A DNA stretch of 64,000 nucleotides. Source: Pseudomonas sp. GTDB taxonomy: Bacteria; Pseudomonadota; Gammaproteobacteria; Pseudomonadales; Pseudomonadaceae. Both the position numbers and the translations under genes were made by a program. Below the pieces are notes generated by a model that saw only the letters and a list, made by a program, of their open reading frames with translations, was not told the origin of the DNA and ran no database searches. The stretch is taken from positions 124,001 to 188,000 of the forward strand of contig NZ_JASLGE010000027.1 of NCBI RefSeq assembly GCF_030150285.1, given 5' to 3'. Every line of letters begins with the position of its first letter. Positions within the stretch are counted from its first letter, which is position 1. Of this stretch, positions 8,714 to 17,129 are shown in pieces.

Positions 8714-9823
8714 TCATGCGCGCAGGGGTGCACCGGGTTCCTGGACTTTAACACTGGCAAAGGTGGGTTCGTCGCGGGCTTGATCCAGCACACTCATCGG
8801 CCTGGGTATCGCCACCACTTGCGCCGACGGCCTGACCATCATGGGCTGGGGTGGCTGCGCCACCAACCGCTCATCACGGGGGGCGATCCCAAAGCTCTCG
8901 CGATAGCACTTTGAAAAGTGTTGGGTGGACACAAACCCGCAGACCGATGACAGCTCTATGATCGAGATGCGTGTCTGTTTGAGCAACTGCCGCGCGCGAA
9001 TAAGCCGCAGTTTGAGGTAATAGCGTGAGGGGGAGCAGTTCAGGTACTTCTGGAACAGCCGTTCCAGTTGTCGCCGCGAAAACCCCATGTTCTTGGCCAG
9101 CACATCGAGTTCGATGGGCTCTTCGAGGTTGTCCTCCATCAACGTCACAATCTCCTGCAACTTGGGCTGCTGAGTGCCCAGCATGTGTTTGAGGGGGATG
9201 CGCTGATGGTCCTGCTCATTGCGAATGCGCTCGTGCAGGAACATTTCGCTGATGGCGGTTGAAAGCGTCTGGCCGTGCTGGCGGCTGATCAAGTGCAGCA
9301 TCATGTCCAGCGGTGCGGTGCCGCCCGAGCTGGTCACGCGGTCGCGGTCGAGGGTAAATAAACGGGCGCTGACGGTCACGTGTGGAAAGGCTTCGCGCAA
9401 GGCGGCCAGGCATTCCCAGTGCACACTGCACTGGAAACCATCCAGCAAACCCGCCTGCGCCAGCACCCAACTGCCGGTGCACACGCCCCCGATCTGCCTG
9501 GAACGACGGGCCTGTGCCCGCAGCCAGGTGATGTGCTCGCGCAGCACCACGTGTTGAATGCCAATGCCGCCGCAGACAATGACGGTGTCCAGTGGCGGTG
9601 CGTCTTCGAGCGAGGCATCCGGTGTTATCGGCACACCGTCGCTGGCCCATACCTGCACCCCTTCAGCGCTGAGGGTGTACCACCGATACAGTTCCTGGCC
9701 CGCCAGTTGGTTGGCCATGCGCAGCGGTTCAACGGCCGATGCCAGTGACATCAGGGTGAACTGGTCTAACAGTAAAAAGCCCACGGTTTTAAGAGGCGCG
9801 GCCTTTAAGGTGTCGTATGGCAT
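8714..9823 (-). CDS. GbdR paralogue, GlxA-family AraC regulator
   Basis: The 369-residue protein can be aligned by eye with the GbdR at 3571-4674 along its whole length: both have FLLLD.FTL.SLASA.EPLRMANQL, CSVHWECLA, SSGGTAPLDMMLHLISR, ISEMF..ERIRNEQDHQR and almost identical DNA-binding helices (RRQLERLFQKYL.CSPSRYYLKLRL). The elbow cysteine is kept (GGVCTGSWVLA). The N-terminal 15 residues and the last 45 differ most. It probably recognises a similar DNA site with a related ligand (another methylated amine, or GABA given the permease next to it). That role is inferred, not shown. Confidence 0.88.
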   Translation of the reverse strand: MPYDTLKAAPLKTVGFLLLDQFTLMSLASAVEPLRMANQLAGQELYRWYTLSAEGVQVWASDGVPITPDASLEDAPPLDTVIVCGGIGIQHVVLREHITWLRAQARRSRQIGGVCTGSWVLAQAGLLDGFQCSVHWECLAALREAFPHVTVSARLFTLDRDRVTSSGGTAPLDMMLHLISRQHGQTLSTAISEMFLHERIRNEQDHQRIPLKHMLGTQQPKLQEIVTLMEDNLEEPIELDVLAKNMGFSRRQLERLFQKYLNCSPSRYYLKLRLIRARQLLKQTRISIIELSSVCGFVSTQHFSKCYRESFGIAPRDERLVAQPPQPMMVRPSAQVVAIPRPMSVLDQARDEPTFASVKVQEPGAPLRA

Positions 9824-9899
9824 GGCGGTCTGTTCTCGCAGTGAGCAGTCATGGCCGTTGGCTCAAGCGGGCACAGGCCGGCTCAAGCGTCATTCATGG

Positions 9900-11306
9900 C
9901 TAGGTATTTCTGGCCGGTACTGCGCGTCCTGCCGGGCCATGTTGGCGGGTCGTGATCAGGCCGATGAAGGAAATAACCAGCGCCAGGCACACGGTCGATG
10001 ACACTTCCACGCGGTGATCGGGCATGACCATCATCATGGTCAGCGCGGCACAGATGAACACGATCACCAACCAGGTCAGCCACGGGAATAACCACATCTG
10101 AAAAATCAGCTCGGTCTTGCGTTGTTTCAAGAGCTTGCGCATGCGCAGTTGCGACACCGCAATCACCAGGTACACCAGCAGCGCAATGGCCCCGGAACTG
10201 GCGAGCAGGAACTGGAACAGACCGGCGGGCATAAAGAAACTGAAGAGGGTTATGCCAGCTCCCAGCACGGTGCTGGCAATCACGGCGGCTCTGGGCACAC
10301 CTTGGGCCGATGTCTTTTTCAGAAACGGCGGTGCATCGCCCCGGCGGCCCAGCGAAAACAGCATGCGAGAAGAGATATAAATCGATGAGTTCATGCAGCT
10401 GGCGACAGCGATCAATACCACCAGGTCCACGATGAACTTGGCATAAGGAATATTCATCAGCTCCAGCGCGCGCTGGTACGAGCCGACTGACACCAACAGA
10501 GGGTCATTCCACGGCACAACGGAGATGACCACAAAAATGGACAGCAGGTAAAACACCCCGATGCGCCAGATAACCGAACGTGTGGCTTTGGCGATGTTCT
10601 GCGCCGGGTTGCTGGATTCGGCGGCGGCAATGGTCACCGCTTCAGTGCCAATAAAGCTGAACATGATGGTGATAAACGCGCCCAGTACGGCCGACAGGCC
10701 ATTGGGTGCAAACCCGCCGTGGTCTTCCATGATGCGAAGCAAACCGCTGCCTTCGCGCTCGGGAATCCAGCCCATCAACACCGCGAAACCCAGGCCGATA
10801 AAACCGATGATCGCAACCACCTTGGCCATCGCAAACCAAAATTCGAACTCGCCGTATTTGGACACACTGAACAGGTTGGTCGCGACCAGCAGGATGATCG
10901 ACACCAAGGCAAACAACCAGGTGTCAATCGCCGGGAACCATTGGTTCAACACATACCCGGCCGCAAGGGCTTCGATGGGAATGACCAGCACCCAGAACCA
11001 CCAGTAAAGCCAGCCGATGGTGAAGCCTGCCCAGCGCCCGATCGCCTGGTCGGCGTACGTTGAAAAAGAACCGGTGTCCGGCGTGGCCACGGCCATTTCA
11101 CCGAGCATACGCATGACCAGTACCACCAACAGGCCGGAGCACAAATACGCCAGTAATACGGCGGGCCCAGCGGCGGCGATGGCGTGGCCCGACCCTACAA
11201 ACAGGCCCGCGCCGATAATGCCGGCGATCGAAAGCATGGTGATGTGTCGCGGTTTGAAACCTTGCGCTAACTGACTGCTTGAGTCATCTGAATTCAGGCT
11301 ATCCAT
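9900..11306 (-). CDS. Amino acid permease, GabP-like (APC superfamily)
   Basis: The 468-residue protein has about twelve membrane segments and the signature start of amino acid transporters (RHITMLSIAGIIGAGLFVGSG). The first third (GEMAVATPDTGSFSTYAD) and mid part (SFIGTEAVTIAAAESSNPAQNI) resemble 4-aminobutyrate permeases of the AAT subfamily. It should import a small amino acid with protons. It ends 77 bp before the GbdR paralogue on the same strand, so the regulator may be transcribed with it or act on it. GABA or a betaine-like amino acid are the plausible substrates; the sequence alone does not decide. Confidence 0.85.
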   Translation of the reverse strand: MDSLNSDDSSSQLAQGFKPRHITMLSIAGIIGAGLFVGSGHAIAAAGPAVLLAYLCSGLLVVLVMRMLGEMAVATPDTGSFSTYADQAIGRWAGFTIGWLYWWFWVLVIPIEALAAGYVLNQWFPAIDTWLFALVSIILLVATNLFSVSKYGEFEFWFAMAKVVAIIGFIGLGFAVLMGWIPEREGSGLLRIMEDHGGFAPNGLSAVLGAFITIMFSFIGTEAVTIAAAESSNPAQNIAKATRSVIWRIGVFYLLSIFVVISVVPWNDPLLVSVGSYQRALELMNIPYAKFIVDLVVLIAVASCMNSSIYISSRMLFSLGRRGDAPPFLKKTSAQGVPRAAVIASTVLGAGITLFSFFMPAGLFQFLLASSGAIALLVYLVIAVSQLRMRKLLKQRKTELIFQMWLFPWLTWLVIVFICAALTMMMVMPDHRVEVSSTVCLALVISFIGLITTRQHGPAGRAVPARNT

Positions 11307-11657
11307 ATTTTTTTTGTTCTCTGGAGATCTACGTTAAAGCGTACTGACGAGGGGTCAGGTGATCTGCATTGCTTCCTGCTGCCGCTTCTCGAAAACAGCG
11401 GGCCCCCAACGCTCCTGAGCTTCTAAATCGGTCATCACGACCCGTCACTGCCATGAATTGACGCCTCACCTTACGCGCCTTGCCTTTCACATCAGTGGCC
11501 TGAGTGCGACAGTGACGCGCCTGATCTCGACAACCCGAGGGCGGGCGTAGAGCCCACGGGCTCAGCGTGAGCGGGGGAAATGTCGGTCGGATGGGGGGAG
11601 GTTTCAGGAGCGGACACGTGAACGTGGTCGGCCGCTCCCGGGGGTGAACGTGAGGTT
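11307..11657. other. 351-bp intergenic region upstream of the permease
   Basis: No coding region is supported. The right-hand part holds a hairpin (see 11607-11638) after the small gene at 11658. The left part should hold the permease promoter, read on the minus strand. I see no clear sigma-54 or palindromic operator. Confidence 0.4.
11607..11638 (-). terminator. Hairpin downstream of the 85-residue gene
   Basis: GGAGCGG and CCGCTCC pair around an 18-base loop that itself contains a CACGTGAACGTG inner stem. It lies 20 bp after the stop of the small gene. There is no uridine run, so it may be a transcript stabiliser rather than an efficient terminator. Confidence 0.4.
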
Positions 11658-11915
11658 TCAGGCGTTTTTACTTTTCAAGGAATGTGCCAGCGCCGGCAGC
11701 AATTGTTCTTCGATGGCCCGCCGCACGTTGGGCAGGATGGTTGCGCCACTGGTGTAGAGTTTTTCGACCATGGCCTTGAGCGCTCGGGCATTGGTTTCGC
11801 TCAGCCCGCACACCACGGATTTGCAGGCCTCATCAGCACTGCCCTTAACCTCGAAACCCAGCGAACGTAACTGGTTCAGCAGGTCCTGCTCATCTATCAA
11901 ATCCGCGTGCATCAT
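11658..11915 (-). CDS. Small conserved-looking hypothetical protein, 85 residues
   Basis: I do not recognise the family. The product is soluble, acidic at the front (DLIDEQDLLNQLRSLGFEV) and helical, with two cysteines and a KSVVCGLSETNARALKAMVE centre. There is no signal peptide or membrane segment. An AAGGATAAAAACC ribosome site stands before the ATG pair (11915 or 11912), and codon use is like that of its neighbours, which supports it as a real gene. It is monocistronic, with a hairpin after its stop. Confidence 0.65.
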   Translation of the reverse strand: MMHADLIDEQDLLNQLRSLGFEVKGSADEACKSVVCGLSETNARALKAMVEKLYTSGATILPNVRRAIEEQLLPALAHSLKSKNA

Positions 11916-12039
11916 GGTTTTTATCCTTCTTAAAGGCGCGATTGAATAGAGATTCTGGTAGGGGGCGGGGCAGGGGGCAAGCGGGGTTTGACAGGATGTC
12001 TGGTTTGCCTATGAACAGGTCGTTTTCGGCTAAGTAGCG

Positions 12040-12149
12040 GTGTTGGGGCAGGGGCACACTGGGCTCAGCAACACCCTTGATGGTTTGGTCACCGTCCCGC
12101 TTCGCATTCCTTTAGCCCCGGCTGTGTCACGGCAGTTCGGGGCTTTTTT
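12040..12149 (+). ncRNA. Candidate small RNA with intrinsic terminator
   Basis: A strong Rho-independent terminator on the plus strand (AGCCCCG 12114-12120, CGGGGCT 12138-12144, then six T) ends a stretch with no reading frame. The only gene close by on the left lies on the other strand, so the terminator needs its own transcript. Upstream are TTGACA (11988) with TATGAA 16 bp later, and a CTAAGT element at about 12030 that would suit sigma-S. The body carries CCGTCCCGCTTCGCATTCC next to the terminator, which reminds me of the RpoS-dependent RgsA/P16 RNA of Pseudomonas. I could not check that. Confidence 0.55.
12114..12149 (+). terminator. Rho-independent terminator
   Basis: A seven-base-pair GC stem with an extended GC inner part and a T6 tail on the plus strand. 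It ends the candidate RNA. The reverse reading lacks a T tail, so it does not explain the end of the convergent DUF3010 gene. Confidence 0.75.
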
Positions 12150-12152
12150 CGT

Positions 12153-12569
12153 TCAGCCTTTCAGCAACGCCGCGCAGGCCGCCTTGAACGCGTCGTGCTG
12201 GTATTTGTTCAGCGACGCGGGCAGGTCGAAGGCATGCTTTTTGAACTGCGCCGTCAGGGTTTGCGGGGACAGGAGCTGAACTTCGCAGCCGTCCAGCAAC
12301 TGGAAGATGCCTTCAATTTTGAAGGTGGTGGGCCCGCCCGCAAATTCGCCCTTTTTGCTGCGTTTTTTGATCGCAATACGGGTGATGGCATTGGCCTTCA
12401 CAAACGCGGCCAACTGTTGCGCAAATTGCTTGACGCTCCGGGCATCGTCATCGTCCTCAAGGGCGATTCTTTTAGTCGCATTGGCCACATGCTCAAGCCC
12501 GTTGGGGCCTTGGGTCGCCAAAGCGATAAGGGCTTCGCTGCCCTTGATTTCAATGCCGCAGATCATCAT
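12153..12569 (-). CDS. DUF3010-family protein
   Basis: The product is about 138 residues and begins MICGIEIKGSEALIALA, with a conserved-looking centre KKRSKKGEFAGGPTTFKIEG. It matches what I know as DUF3010, a family with an RNase H-like look and no established function. There are four possible ATGs between 12575 and 12566; AAAGGA at five to eight bases makes 12569 or 12566 the best start. It follows the LprI-type gene after only nine bases, so the two are probably co-transcribed. Its end nearly touches the terminator of the convergent candidate RNA. Confidence 0.75.
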   Translation of the reverse strand: MMICGIEIKGSEALIALATQGPNGLEHVANATKRIALEDDDDARSVKQFAQQLAAFVKANAITRIAIKKRSKKGEFAGGPTTFKIEGIFQLLDGCEVQLLSPQTLTAQFKKHAFDLPASLNKYQHDAFKAACAALLKG

Positions 12570-12578
12570 GAACATCCT

Positions 12579-12980
12579 TTAATCCTGGCCGATCGATTCC
12601 AGAAACTCCGAACGGTCGTCGCTGACGCCGCCGATGCAGTCGTTTTGGGCGATGGTGAACGCTTGGGTACCGGCCTTGTTCGGGAACACCGCAATGGCGC
12701 AATCGGCGTCGCGCTGGTGCAACCACAACGCCTGGGCCGACTTGATCTTGCTGGTGATGTTGTTGAGCTGCGTCGGGTTTGCGCCATATAAAGCCGTCAT
12801 GCGCGCTTGCAAGGCCTCGTAGTTTTCGGTCAGCAACTGCTCGGCGGAATGTCGGCTGAACGCCGAACAGGCCAGTGTTTGCTGGTCGTTTTCCACGGCA
12901 TTACACGGGTTGTAGTCGGCATCATCGGCCGCTTGTACGCCGGTTGTGATCAACGCCAAGGCCAGGAGAATCGATTTCAT
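12579..12980 (-). CDS. Secreted LprI/DUF1311-family protein
   Basis: The 133-residue product has a signal peptide (MKSILLALALITTGVQAA) and a mature part with four cysteines (NPCNAVEND, LACSAF, DADCAIAVF, QNDCIGG). It also has the LWLHQRDADC motif of the DUF1311 family, which includes the lysozyme inhibitor LprI. It is expected to be periplasmic and to fold with two disulfides. Lysozyme inhibition is a possibility from the family only. It forms a tight pair with the DUF3010 gene downstream. Confidence 0.78.
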   Translation of the reverse strand: MKSILLALALITTGVQAADDADYNPCNAVENDQQTLACSAFSRHSAEQLLTENYEALQARMTALYGANPTQLNNITSKIKSAQALWLHQRDADCAIAVFPNKAGTQAFTIAQNDCIGGVSDDRSEFLESIGQD

Positions 12981-13090
12981 TGCGGCTTCCTAATCCATAG
13001 TTGGCGCCGATTCTGGCTTAAGCGTCGGCTAATGAACAGCCACGGTGCTTCGGACCGCCAGCACAACGCATGACGGCTTTGTCGTGGATT

Positions 13091-13119
13091 GACGCTTTCG
13101 GCAATTACGCTGTCGCTTT
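13091..13119. promoter_or_regulatory. Direct repeat, possible GbdR site before the dgc block
   Basis: GACGCTTT (13091) and GTCGCTTT (13112) are 21 bp apart, two helical turns, as expected for an AraC-family activator. Similar GNCG repeats with 20-21 bp spacing stand before gbcAB (34948) and glyA (41489), all known or expected GbdR targets. This is a pattern match by eye only. Confidence 0.4.
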
Positions 13120-13221
13120 TACACCCGGCTGGTTTTAACCCCAGGCCTATGCTGGCTCCAACGCGCCGGCAGACGATTCGGCGTCGCAATTGCCTAATCC
13201 TAATAAGTAAGGGGACGCCTG

Positions 13222-14199
13222 ATGAGCCCAGCCGAGTTGCACGCCGACAGCATCGTTATCGACGGGCTGATCATTGCCAAATGGAACCGCGAACTCTTTG
13301 AAGACATGCGCAAGGGTGGCCTGACCGCTGCCAATTGCACGGTGTCGGTGTGGGAGGGGTTTCAGGCCACGATGAACAATATCGTTGCCAGCCAGAAACT
13401 GATTCGCGAGAACAGCGACCTGGTGCTGGCGGTCAAAACCACCGCCGATATCCGTCGCGCCAAAGAACAGGGCAAGACCGGAATCATTTTCGGTTTCCAG
13501 AATGCCCATGCCTTTGAAGACCAGTTGGGCTACATCGAGATCTTCAAGCAGCTCGGCGTTGGCCTGGTGCAGATGTGCTACAACACCCAGAACCTGGTGG
13601 GTACCGGGTGCTACGAACGCGATGGCGGGCTCTCGGGCTTTGGTCGCGAAGTGGTCGCTGAAATGAACCGCGTGGGCATCATGTGTGACCTCTCGCACGT
13701 GGGCTCCAAGACCTCTGAGGAAGTGATCCTCGAATCGAAAAAACCGGTGTGTTACTCCCATTGCCTGCCGTCCGGGCTCAAGGAACACCCGCGTAACAAA
13801 TCCGATGCCGAACTCAAGTTTATTGCCGACCACGGCGGCTTCGTCGGTGTGACCATGTTCGCGCCGTTCCTGGCCAAGGGCATTGATTCGACCGTCGAGG
13901 ATTACGCCGAGGCGATCGAATACACCATGAATATCGTCGGGGAAGATTCCATCGGTATTGGCACTGACTTCACCCAGGGCCATGGCCAGGATTTCTTCGA
14001 AATGCTGACCCACGACAAGGGCTACGCCCGTCGTCTGACCAGCTTCGGCAAGATCATCAACCCGCTGGGCATTCGCACCGTGGGCGAGTTCCCCAACCTC
14101 ACCGAAACCCTGCTCAAGCGCGGCCACAGCGAACGCGTGGTGCGCAAGATCATGGGCGAGAACTGGGTCAACGTCCTGAAAGACGTCTGGGGCGAGTGA
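13222..14199 (+). CDS. Membrane dipeptidase (peptidase M19) homologue of the dgc operon
   Basis: The 325-residue product is a TIM-barrel M19 homologue, equivalent in position to PA5396 at the head of the dimethylglycine genes. Recognisable parts are CDLSHVG, a YSHCLPSGL segment and GIGTDFTQGH. The usual N-terminal metal motif (DGHxD) reads IDGLIIAKWN, so the first histidine and aspartate are gone. It may not be an ordinary dinuclear zinc dipeptidase. The start follows TAAGGGGACGCCTG. Its place before dgcA suggests a role in betaine, dimethylglycine or dipeptide-linked metabolism, but none is established. Confidence 0.85.
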   Translation: MSPAELHADSIVIDGLIIAKWNRELFEDMRKGGLTAANCTVSVWEGFQATMNNIVASQKLIRENSDLVLAVKTTADIRRAKEQGKTGIIFGFQNAHAFEDQLGYIEIFKQLGVGLVQMCYNTQNLVGTGCYERDGGLSGFGREVVAEMNRVGIMCDLSHVGSKTSEEVILESKKPVCYSHCLPSGLKEHPRNKSDAELKFIADHGGFVGVTMFAPFLAKGIDSTVEDYAEAIEYTMNIVGEDSIGIGTDFTQGHGQDFFEMLTHDKGYARRLTSFGKIINPLGIRTVGEFPNLTETLLKRGHSERVVRKIMGENWVNVLKDVWGE

Positions 14200-14408
14200 C
14201 TATCTCTGGAGCCTACTGCGCTCACCGATAGCTGCGTCAGGTCCTCGCGCCAAACTCGCCGTACGTTCCGTACTGTCTCGTTTGTCGCTCCGGTCCTTCC
14301 TTGCTCTCGCTGCGCTCGCTACGGCTCCAAAGGTATTCACACGGCTTTTTATTAGAGCAAGGTCAAAGCCAAACGGCCTGACGAATCAATTTTTGGAGTT
14401 ATTTCTTC
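14200..14408. other. Intergenic spacer with GC-rich repeat-like sequence
   Basis: The stretch from about 14209 to 14330 is rich in GCTCGCTACGGCTCC, CTGCGCTC and CGTACGTTCCGTAC segments and can fold extensively. It looks like a degenerate intergenic repeat, not a gene. GGAGTT lies before the next start codon. Confidence 0.35.
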
Positions 14409-14939
14409 ATGGCTAAAATCGCCCCGCAATTACCCATCGAAGTCGACAGTGAAACCGGTATCTGGACCTCGGATGCCCTGCCGATGCTTTATGTGCCACG
14501 GCACTTTTTTGTCAACAACCACAAGGGCATCGAAGACGTGCTGGGCGCTGAGGCCTATGCCGACATCCTCTACAAGGCGGGCTACAAATCCGCCTGGCAC
14601 TGGTGTGAAAAAGAAGCCGAATGCCACGGCCTTGAAGGGGTGGCGGTGTTCGAACACTACATGAAGCGCCTGTCGCAACGCGGCTGGGGCCTGTTCAAGA
14701 TCCAGGACATCGACCTCGACCAAGGCACCGCCAGCGTCAAGCTGGAGCACTCGGCGTTTGTCTACGTGTACGGTAAGGTCGGGCGCAAGGTCGACTACAT
14801 GTTCACCGGCTGGTTTGCCGGGGCCATGGACCAGATTCTGCAGGCACGCGGCAGTCACATCCGCACCGTGGCCGAGCAAGTCTATGGCGGATCGGAAGAA
14901 GGCCACGACGACGGCCTGTTTATCGTCAAGCCGTTGTAA
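14409..14939 (+). CDS. DUF5943-type protein of the dgc operon (PA5397-like)
   Basis: The 176-residue protein has no signal or membrane segment. It resembles the small conserved protein found between the dipeptidase homologue and dgcA in Pseudomonas (PA5397), and its C-terminal half (GWGLFKIQDIDLDQGTASVK, then a GWFAGAMDQIL helix) recalls the V4R/4-vinyl reductase small-molecule-binding fold. It ends 15 bp before dgcA and is surely in the same transcript. A helper or sensor for DgcAB is plausible. No reaction is known to me. Confidence 0.78.
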   Translation: MAKIAPQLPIEVDSETGIWTSDALPMLYVPRHFFVNNHKGIEDVLGAEAYADILYKAGYKSAWHWCEKEAECHGLEGVAVFEHYMKRLSQRGWGLFKIQDIDLDQGTASVKLEHSAFVYVYGKVGRKVDYMFTGWFAGAMDQILQARGSHIRTVAEQVYGGSEEGHDDGLFIVKPL

Positions 14940-14954
14940 GTTGAGGATCGGGAT

Positions 14955-17015
14955 ATGGCGTTCGAAGCAATGTTTGAGCCGATTCAAATCGGCAAACTGA
15001 CTATCCGCAACCGCGTACTCAGTACCGCGCACGCCGAGGTGTATGCCACCGACGGCGGCATGACCACCGCGCGGTATGTGCAGTACTACGAAGAAAAAGC
15101 CAAGGGCGGTATCGGCCTGGCGATTTGCGGTGGCTCCTCGGTGGTGGCCATCGACAGTCCGCAAGAGTGGTGGAGTTCGGTCAACCTGAGCACCGACCGC
15201 ATTATCCCGCACTTTCAGAACCTGGCCGATGCGATGCACAAGCACGGCGCGAAGATCATGATCCAGATTACCCACATGGGTCGTCGCTCACGCTGGGACG
15301 GCTACAACTGGCCGACCCTGCTGTCGCCGTCTGGTGTGCGTGAGCCGGTGCACCGCGCCACCTGCAAAACCATTGAGCCCGAAGAAATCCAGCGGGTCAT
15401 CGGCAACTACGCCAGCGCCGCCCGCCGCGCCAAGGCCGGTGGCCTGGACGGTGTGGAGTTGTCGGCTGTGCATCAGCACATGATCGACCAGTTCTGGAGC
15501 CCGCGAGTCAACAAACGCACCGATGAATGGGGCGGCAGCTTTGAAAACCGCATGCGCTTTGGCCTGGAAGTGCTCAAGGCCGTGCGCGCCGAAGTCGGCC
15601 CGGATTTCTGCGTGGGCATCCGCCTGTGCGGTGACGAGTTTCACCCCGATGGTTTGAGCCACGAGGACATGAAACAGATCGCCAAGTACTACGACGACAC
15701 CGGCCTGCTCGATTTTATTGGCGTGGTGGGGTCGGGGTGCGACACCCACAACACCCTGGCCAACGTGATCCCCAACATGAGTTTCCCGCCAGAGCCGTTT
15801 TTGCATTTGGCGGCGGGTATCAAGGAAGTGGTCAAGGTGCCGGTGTTGCACGCACAAAACATCAAGGACCCGAACCAGGCCACGCGCATTCTGGAAGGCG
15901 GCTATGTCGACATGGTCGGCATGACCCGTGCGCACATCGCAGACCCGCACTTGATCGCCAAGATCAAGATGGGCCAAGTGGACCAAATCAAGCAATGCGT
16001 GGGTGCCAACTACTGCATCGACCGCCAGTACCAAGGGCTGGACGTGCTGTGCATTCAGAACGCCGCCACGTCCCGCGAGTACATGGGTGTGCCGCATATC
16101 CTTCAAAAAACCACCGGGCCCAAGCGCAAGGTCGTGGTGGTGGGCGCGGGGCCGGCTGGTATGGAAGCGGCGCGGGTTGCCGCCGAGCGCGGGCATGATG
16201 TGGTGCTCTTTGAGAAAAATGACGCCATCGGCGGGCAGATCAGTATTGCGGCCAAAGCCCCGCAACGTGATCAGATGGCCGGTATCACACGCTGGTTCCA
16301 ACTGGAGCTGGCGCGCCTGAACGTTGACGTGCGCCTGAATACGGCCGCAGACGTGGCGACGATTCGCGACCAGCAACCCGACATCGTGGTGCTGGCCGTG
16401 GGCGGCCATTCCTTTGTGGAGCAGAACGAACACTGGGGGGCCGCCGAAGGGCTGTCGGTGAGCAGTTGGGACGTGCTGGACGGCAAGGTGGCACCGGGCA
16501 AAAACGTGCTGGTGTACGACACCATTTGCGAATTCACCGGCATGTCCGTGGCCGACTTCCTGGCGGACAAGGGCGCGCAAGTTGAAATCGTCACCGACGA
16601 TACCAAGCCCGGCGTGGCCGTGGGGGGTACGTCATTCCCCACCTACTACCGCAGCCTGTACCCGAAAGAAGTGATCATGACCGGCGACATGATGCTGGAG
16701 AAAGTCTACCGCGAAGGTGAAAAGCTGATTGCGGTGCTGGAGAACGAATACACCGGGGCCAAGGAAGAGCGGGTGGTCGACCAGGTGGTGATCGAGAACG
16801 GTGTGCGGCCAGACGAAGAGCTGTATTACGCGCTCAAGCCGGATTCGCGCAACAAGGGCCAGATCGACATCGAAGCCCTGTACGCGATCCAGCCGCAACC
16901 GTGCCTGAGTGAAACGGGAAATGGCTTCTTGCTGTTTCGCATAGGTGACTGCGTGGCACAGCGTAACGTGCATGCTGCCATCTATGACGCCCTGCGGTTG
17001 TGCAAGGATTTTTGA
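14955..17015 (+). CDS. dgcA: DgcA, dimethylglycine demethylase subunit (OYE/2,4-dienoyl-CoA reductase type)
   Basis: The 686-residue product is required with DgcB to turn dimethylglycine into sarcosine. Residues 1-370 form the FMN-binding OYE-like barrel (MFEPIQIGKLTIRNR, VELSAVHQHMIDQFWSPRVN). Residues from about 390 form the FAD/NAD(P)-like part (VVVVGAGPAGMEAARVAAE). Between them is the cluster-binding segment CVGANYC...C. Compared with trimethylamine dehydrogenase (CxxCxxC...C), the second cysteine is an alanine here. The ribosome site GAGGATCGGGAT precedes the ATG. Electrons should pass to DgcB and the EtfAB pair downstream. Confidence 0.93.
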   Translation: MAFEAMFEPIQIGKLTIRNRVLSTAHAEVYATDGGMTTARYVQYYEEKAKGGIGLAICGGSSVVAIDSPQEWWSSVNLSTDRIIPHFQNLADAMHKHGAKIMIQITHMGRRSRWDGYNWPTLLSPSGVREPVHRATCKTIEPEEIQRVIGNYASAARRAKAGGLDGVELSAVHQHMIDQFWSPRVNKRTDEWGGSFENRMRFGLEVLKAVRAEVGPDFCVGIRLCGDEFHPDGLSHEDMKQIAKYYDDTGLLDFIGVVGSGCDTHNTLANVIPNMSFPPEPFLHLAAGIKEVVKVPVLHAQNIKDPNQATRILEGGYVDMVGMTRAHIADPHLIAKIKMGQVDQIKQCVGANYCIDRQYQGLDVLCIQNAATSREYMGVPHILQKTTGPKRKVVVVGAGPAGMEAARVAAERGHDVVLFEKNDAIGGQISIAAKAPQRDQMAGITRWFQLELARLNVDVRLNTAADVATIRDQQPDIVVLAVGGHSFVEQNEHWGAAEGLSVSSWDVLDGKVAPGKNVLVYDTICEFTGMSVADFLADKGAQVEIVTDDTKPGVAVGGTSFPTYYRSLYPKEVIMTGDMMLEKVYREGEKLIAVLENEYTGAKEERVVDQVVIENGVRPDEELYYALKPDSRNKGQIDIEALYAIQPQPCLSETGNGFLLFRIGDCVAQRNVHAAIYDALRLCKDF

Positions 17016-17032
17016 CTCCGTAGCGACAAGCT

Positions 17033-17104
17033 CAAAGCGGCAAGCTGCAAGGTAAAGCACACGCAACACCGCGCTTTTCTCTTGCCGCTTGCCGCTTGAA
17101 ACTT
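17033..17104. repeat. AAGCGGCAAGC-type intergenic repeat
   Basis: AAGCGGCAAGCTGCAAG and CTTGCCGCTTGCCGCTT face each other across about 30 bp between dgcA and dgcB. A second member of the family lies at 49180-49263 between purU and fdhA. Confidence 0.6.
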
Positions 17105-17129
17105 GGCGCTCCCACCTACGGTGAGGCCC

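Noticed and set aside
11607..11638. The hairpin as a regulatory palindrome for the permease
   Set aside because: It lies about 300 bp from the permease start, right after the stop of the small gene, so a 3'-end hairpin is more likely.
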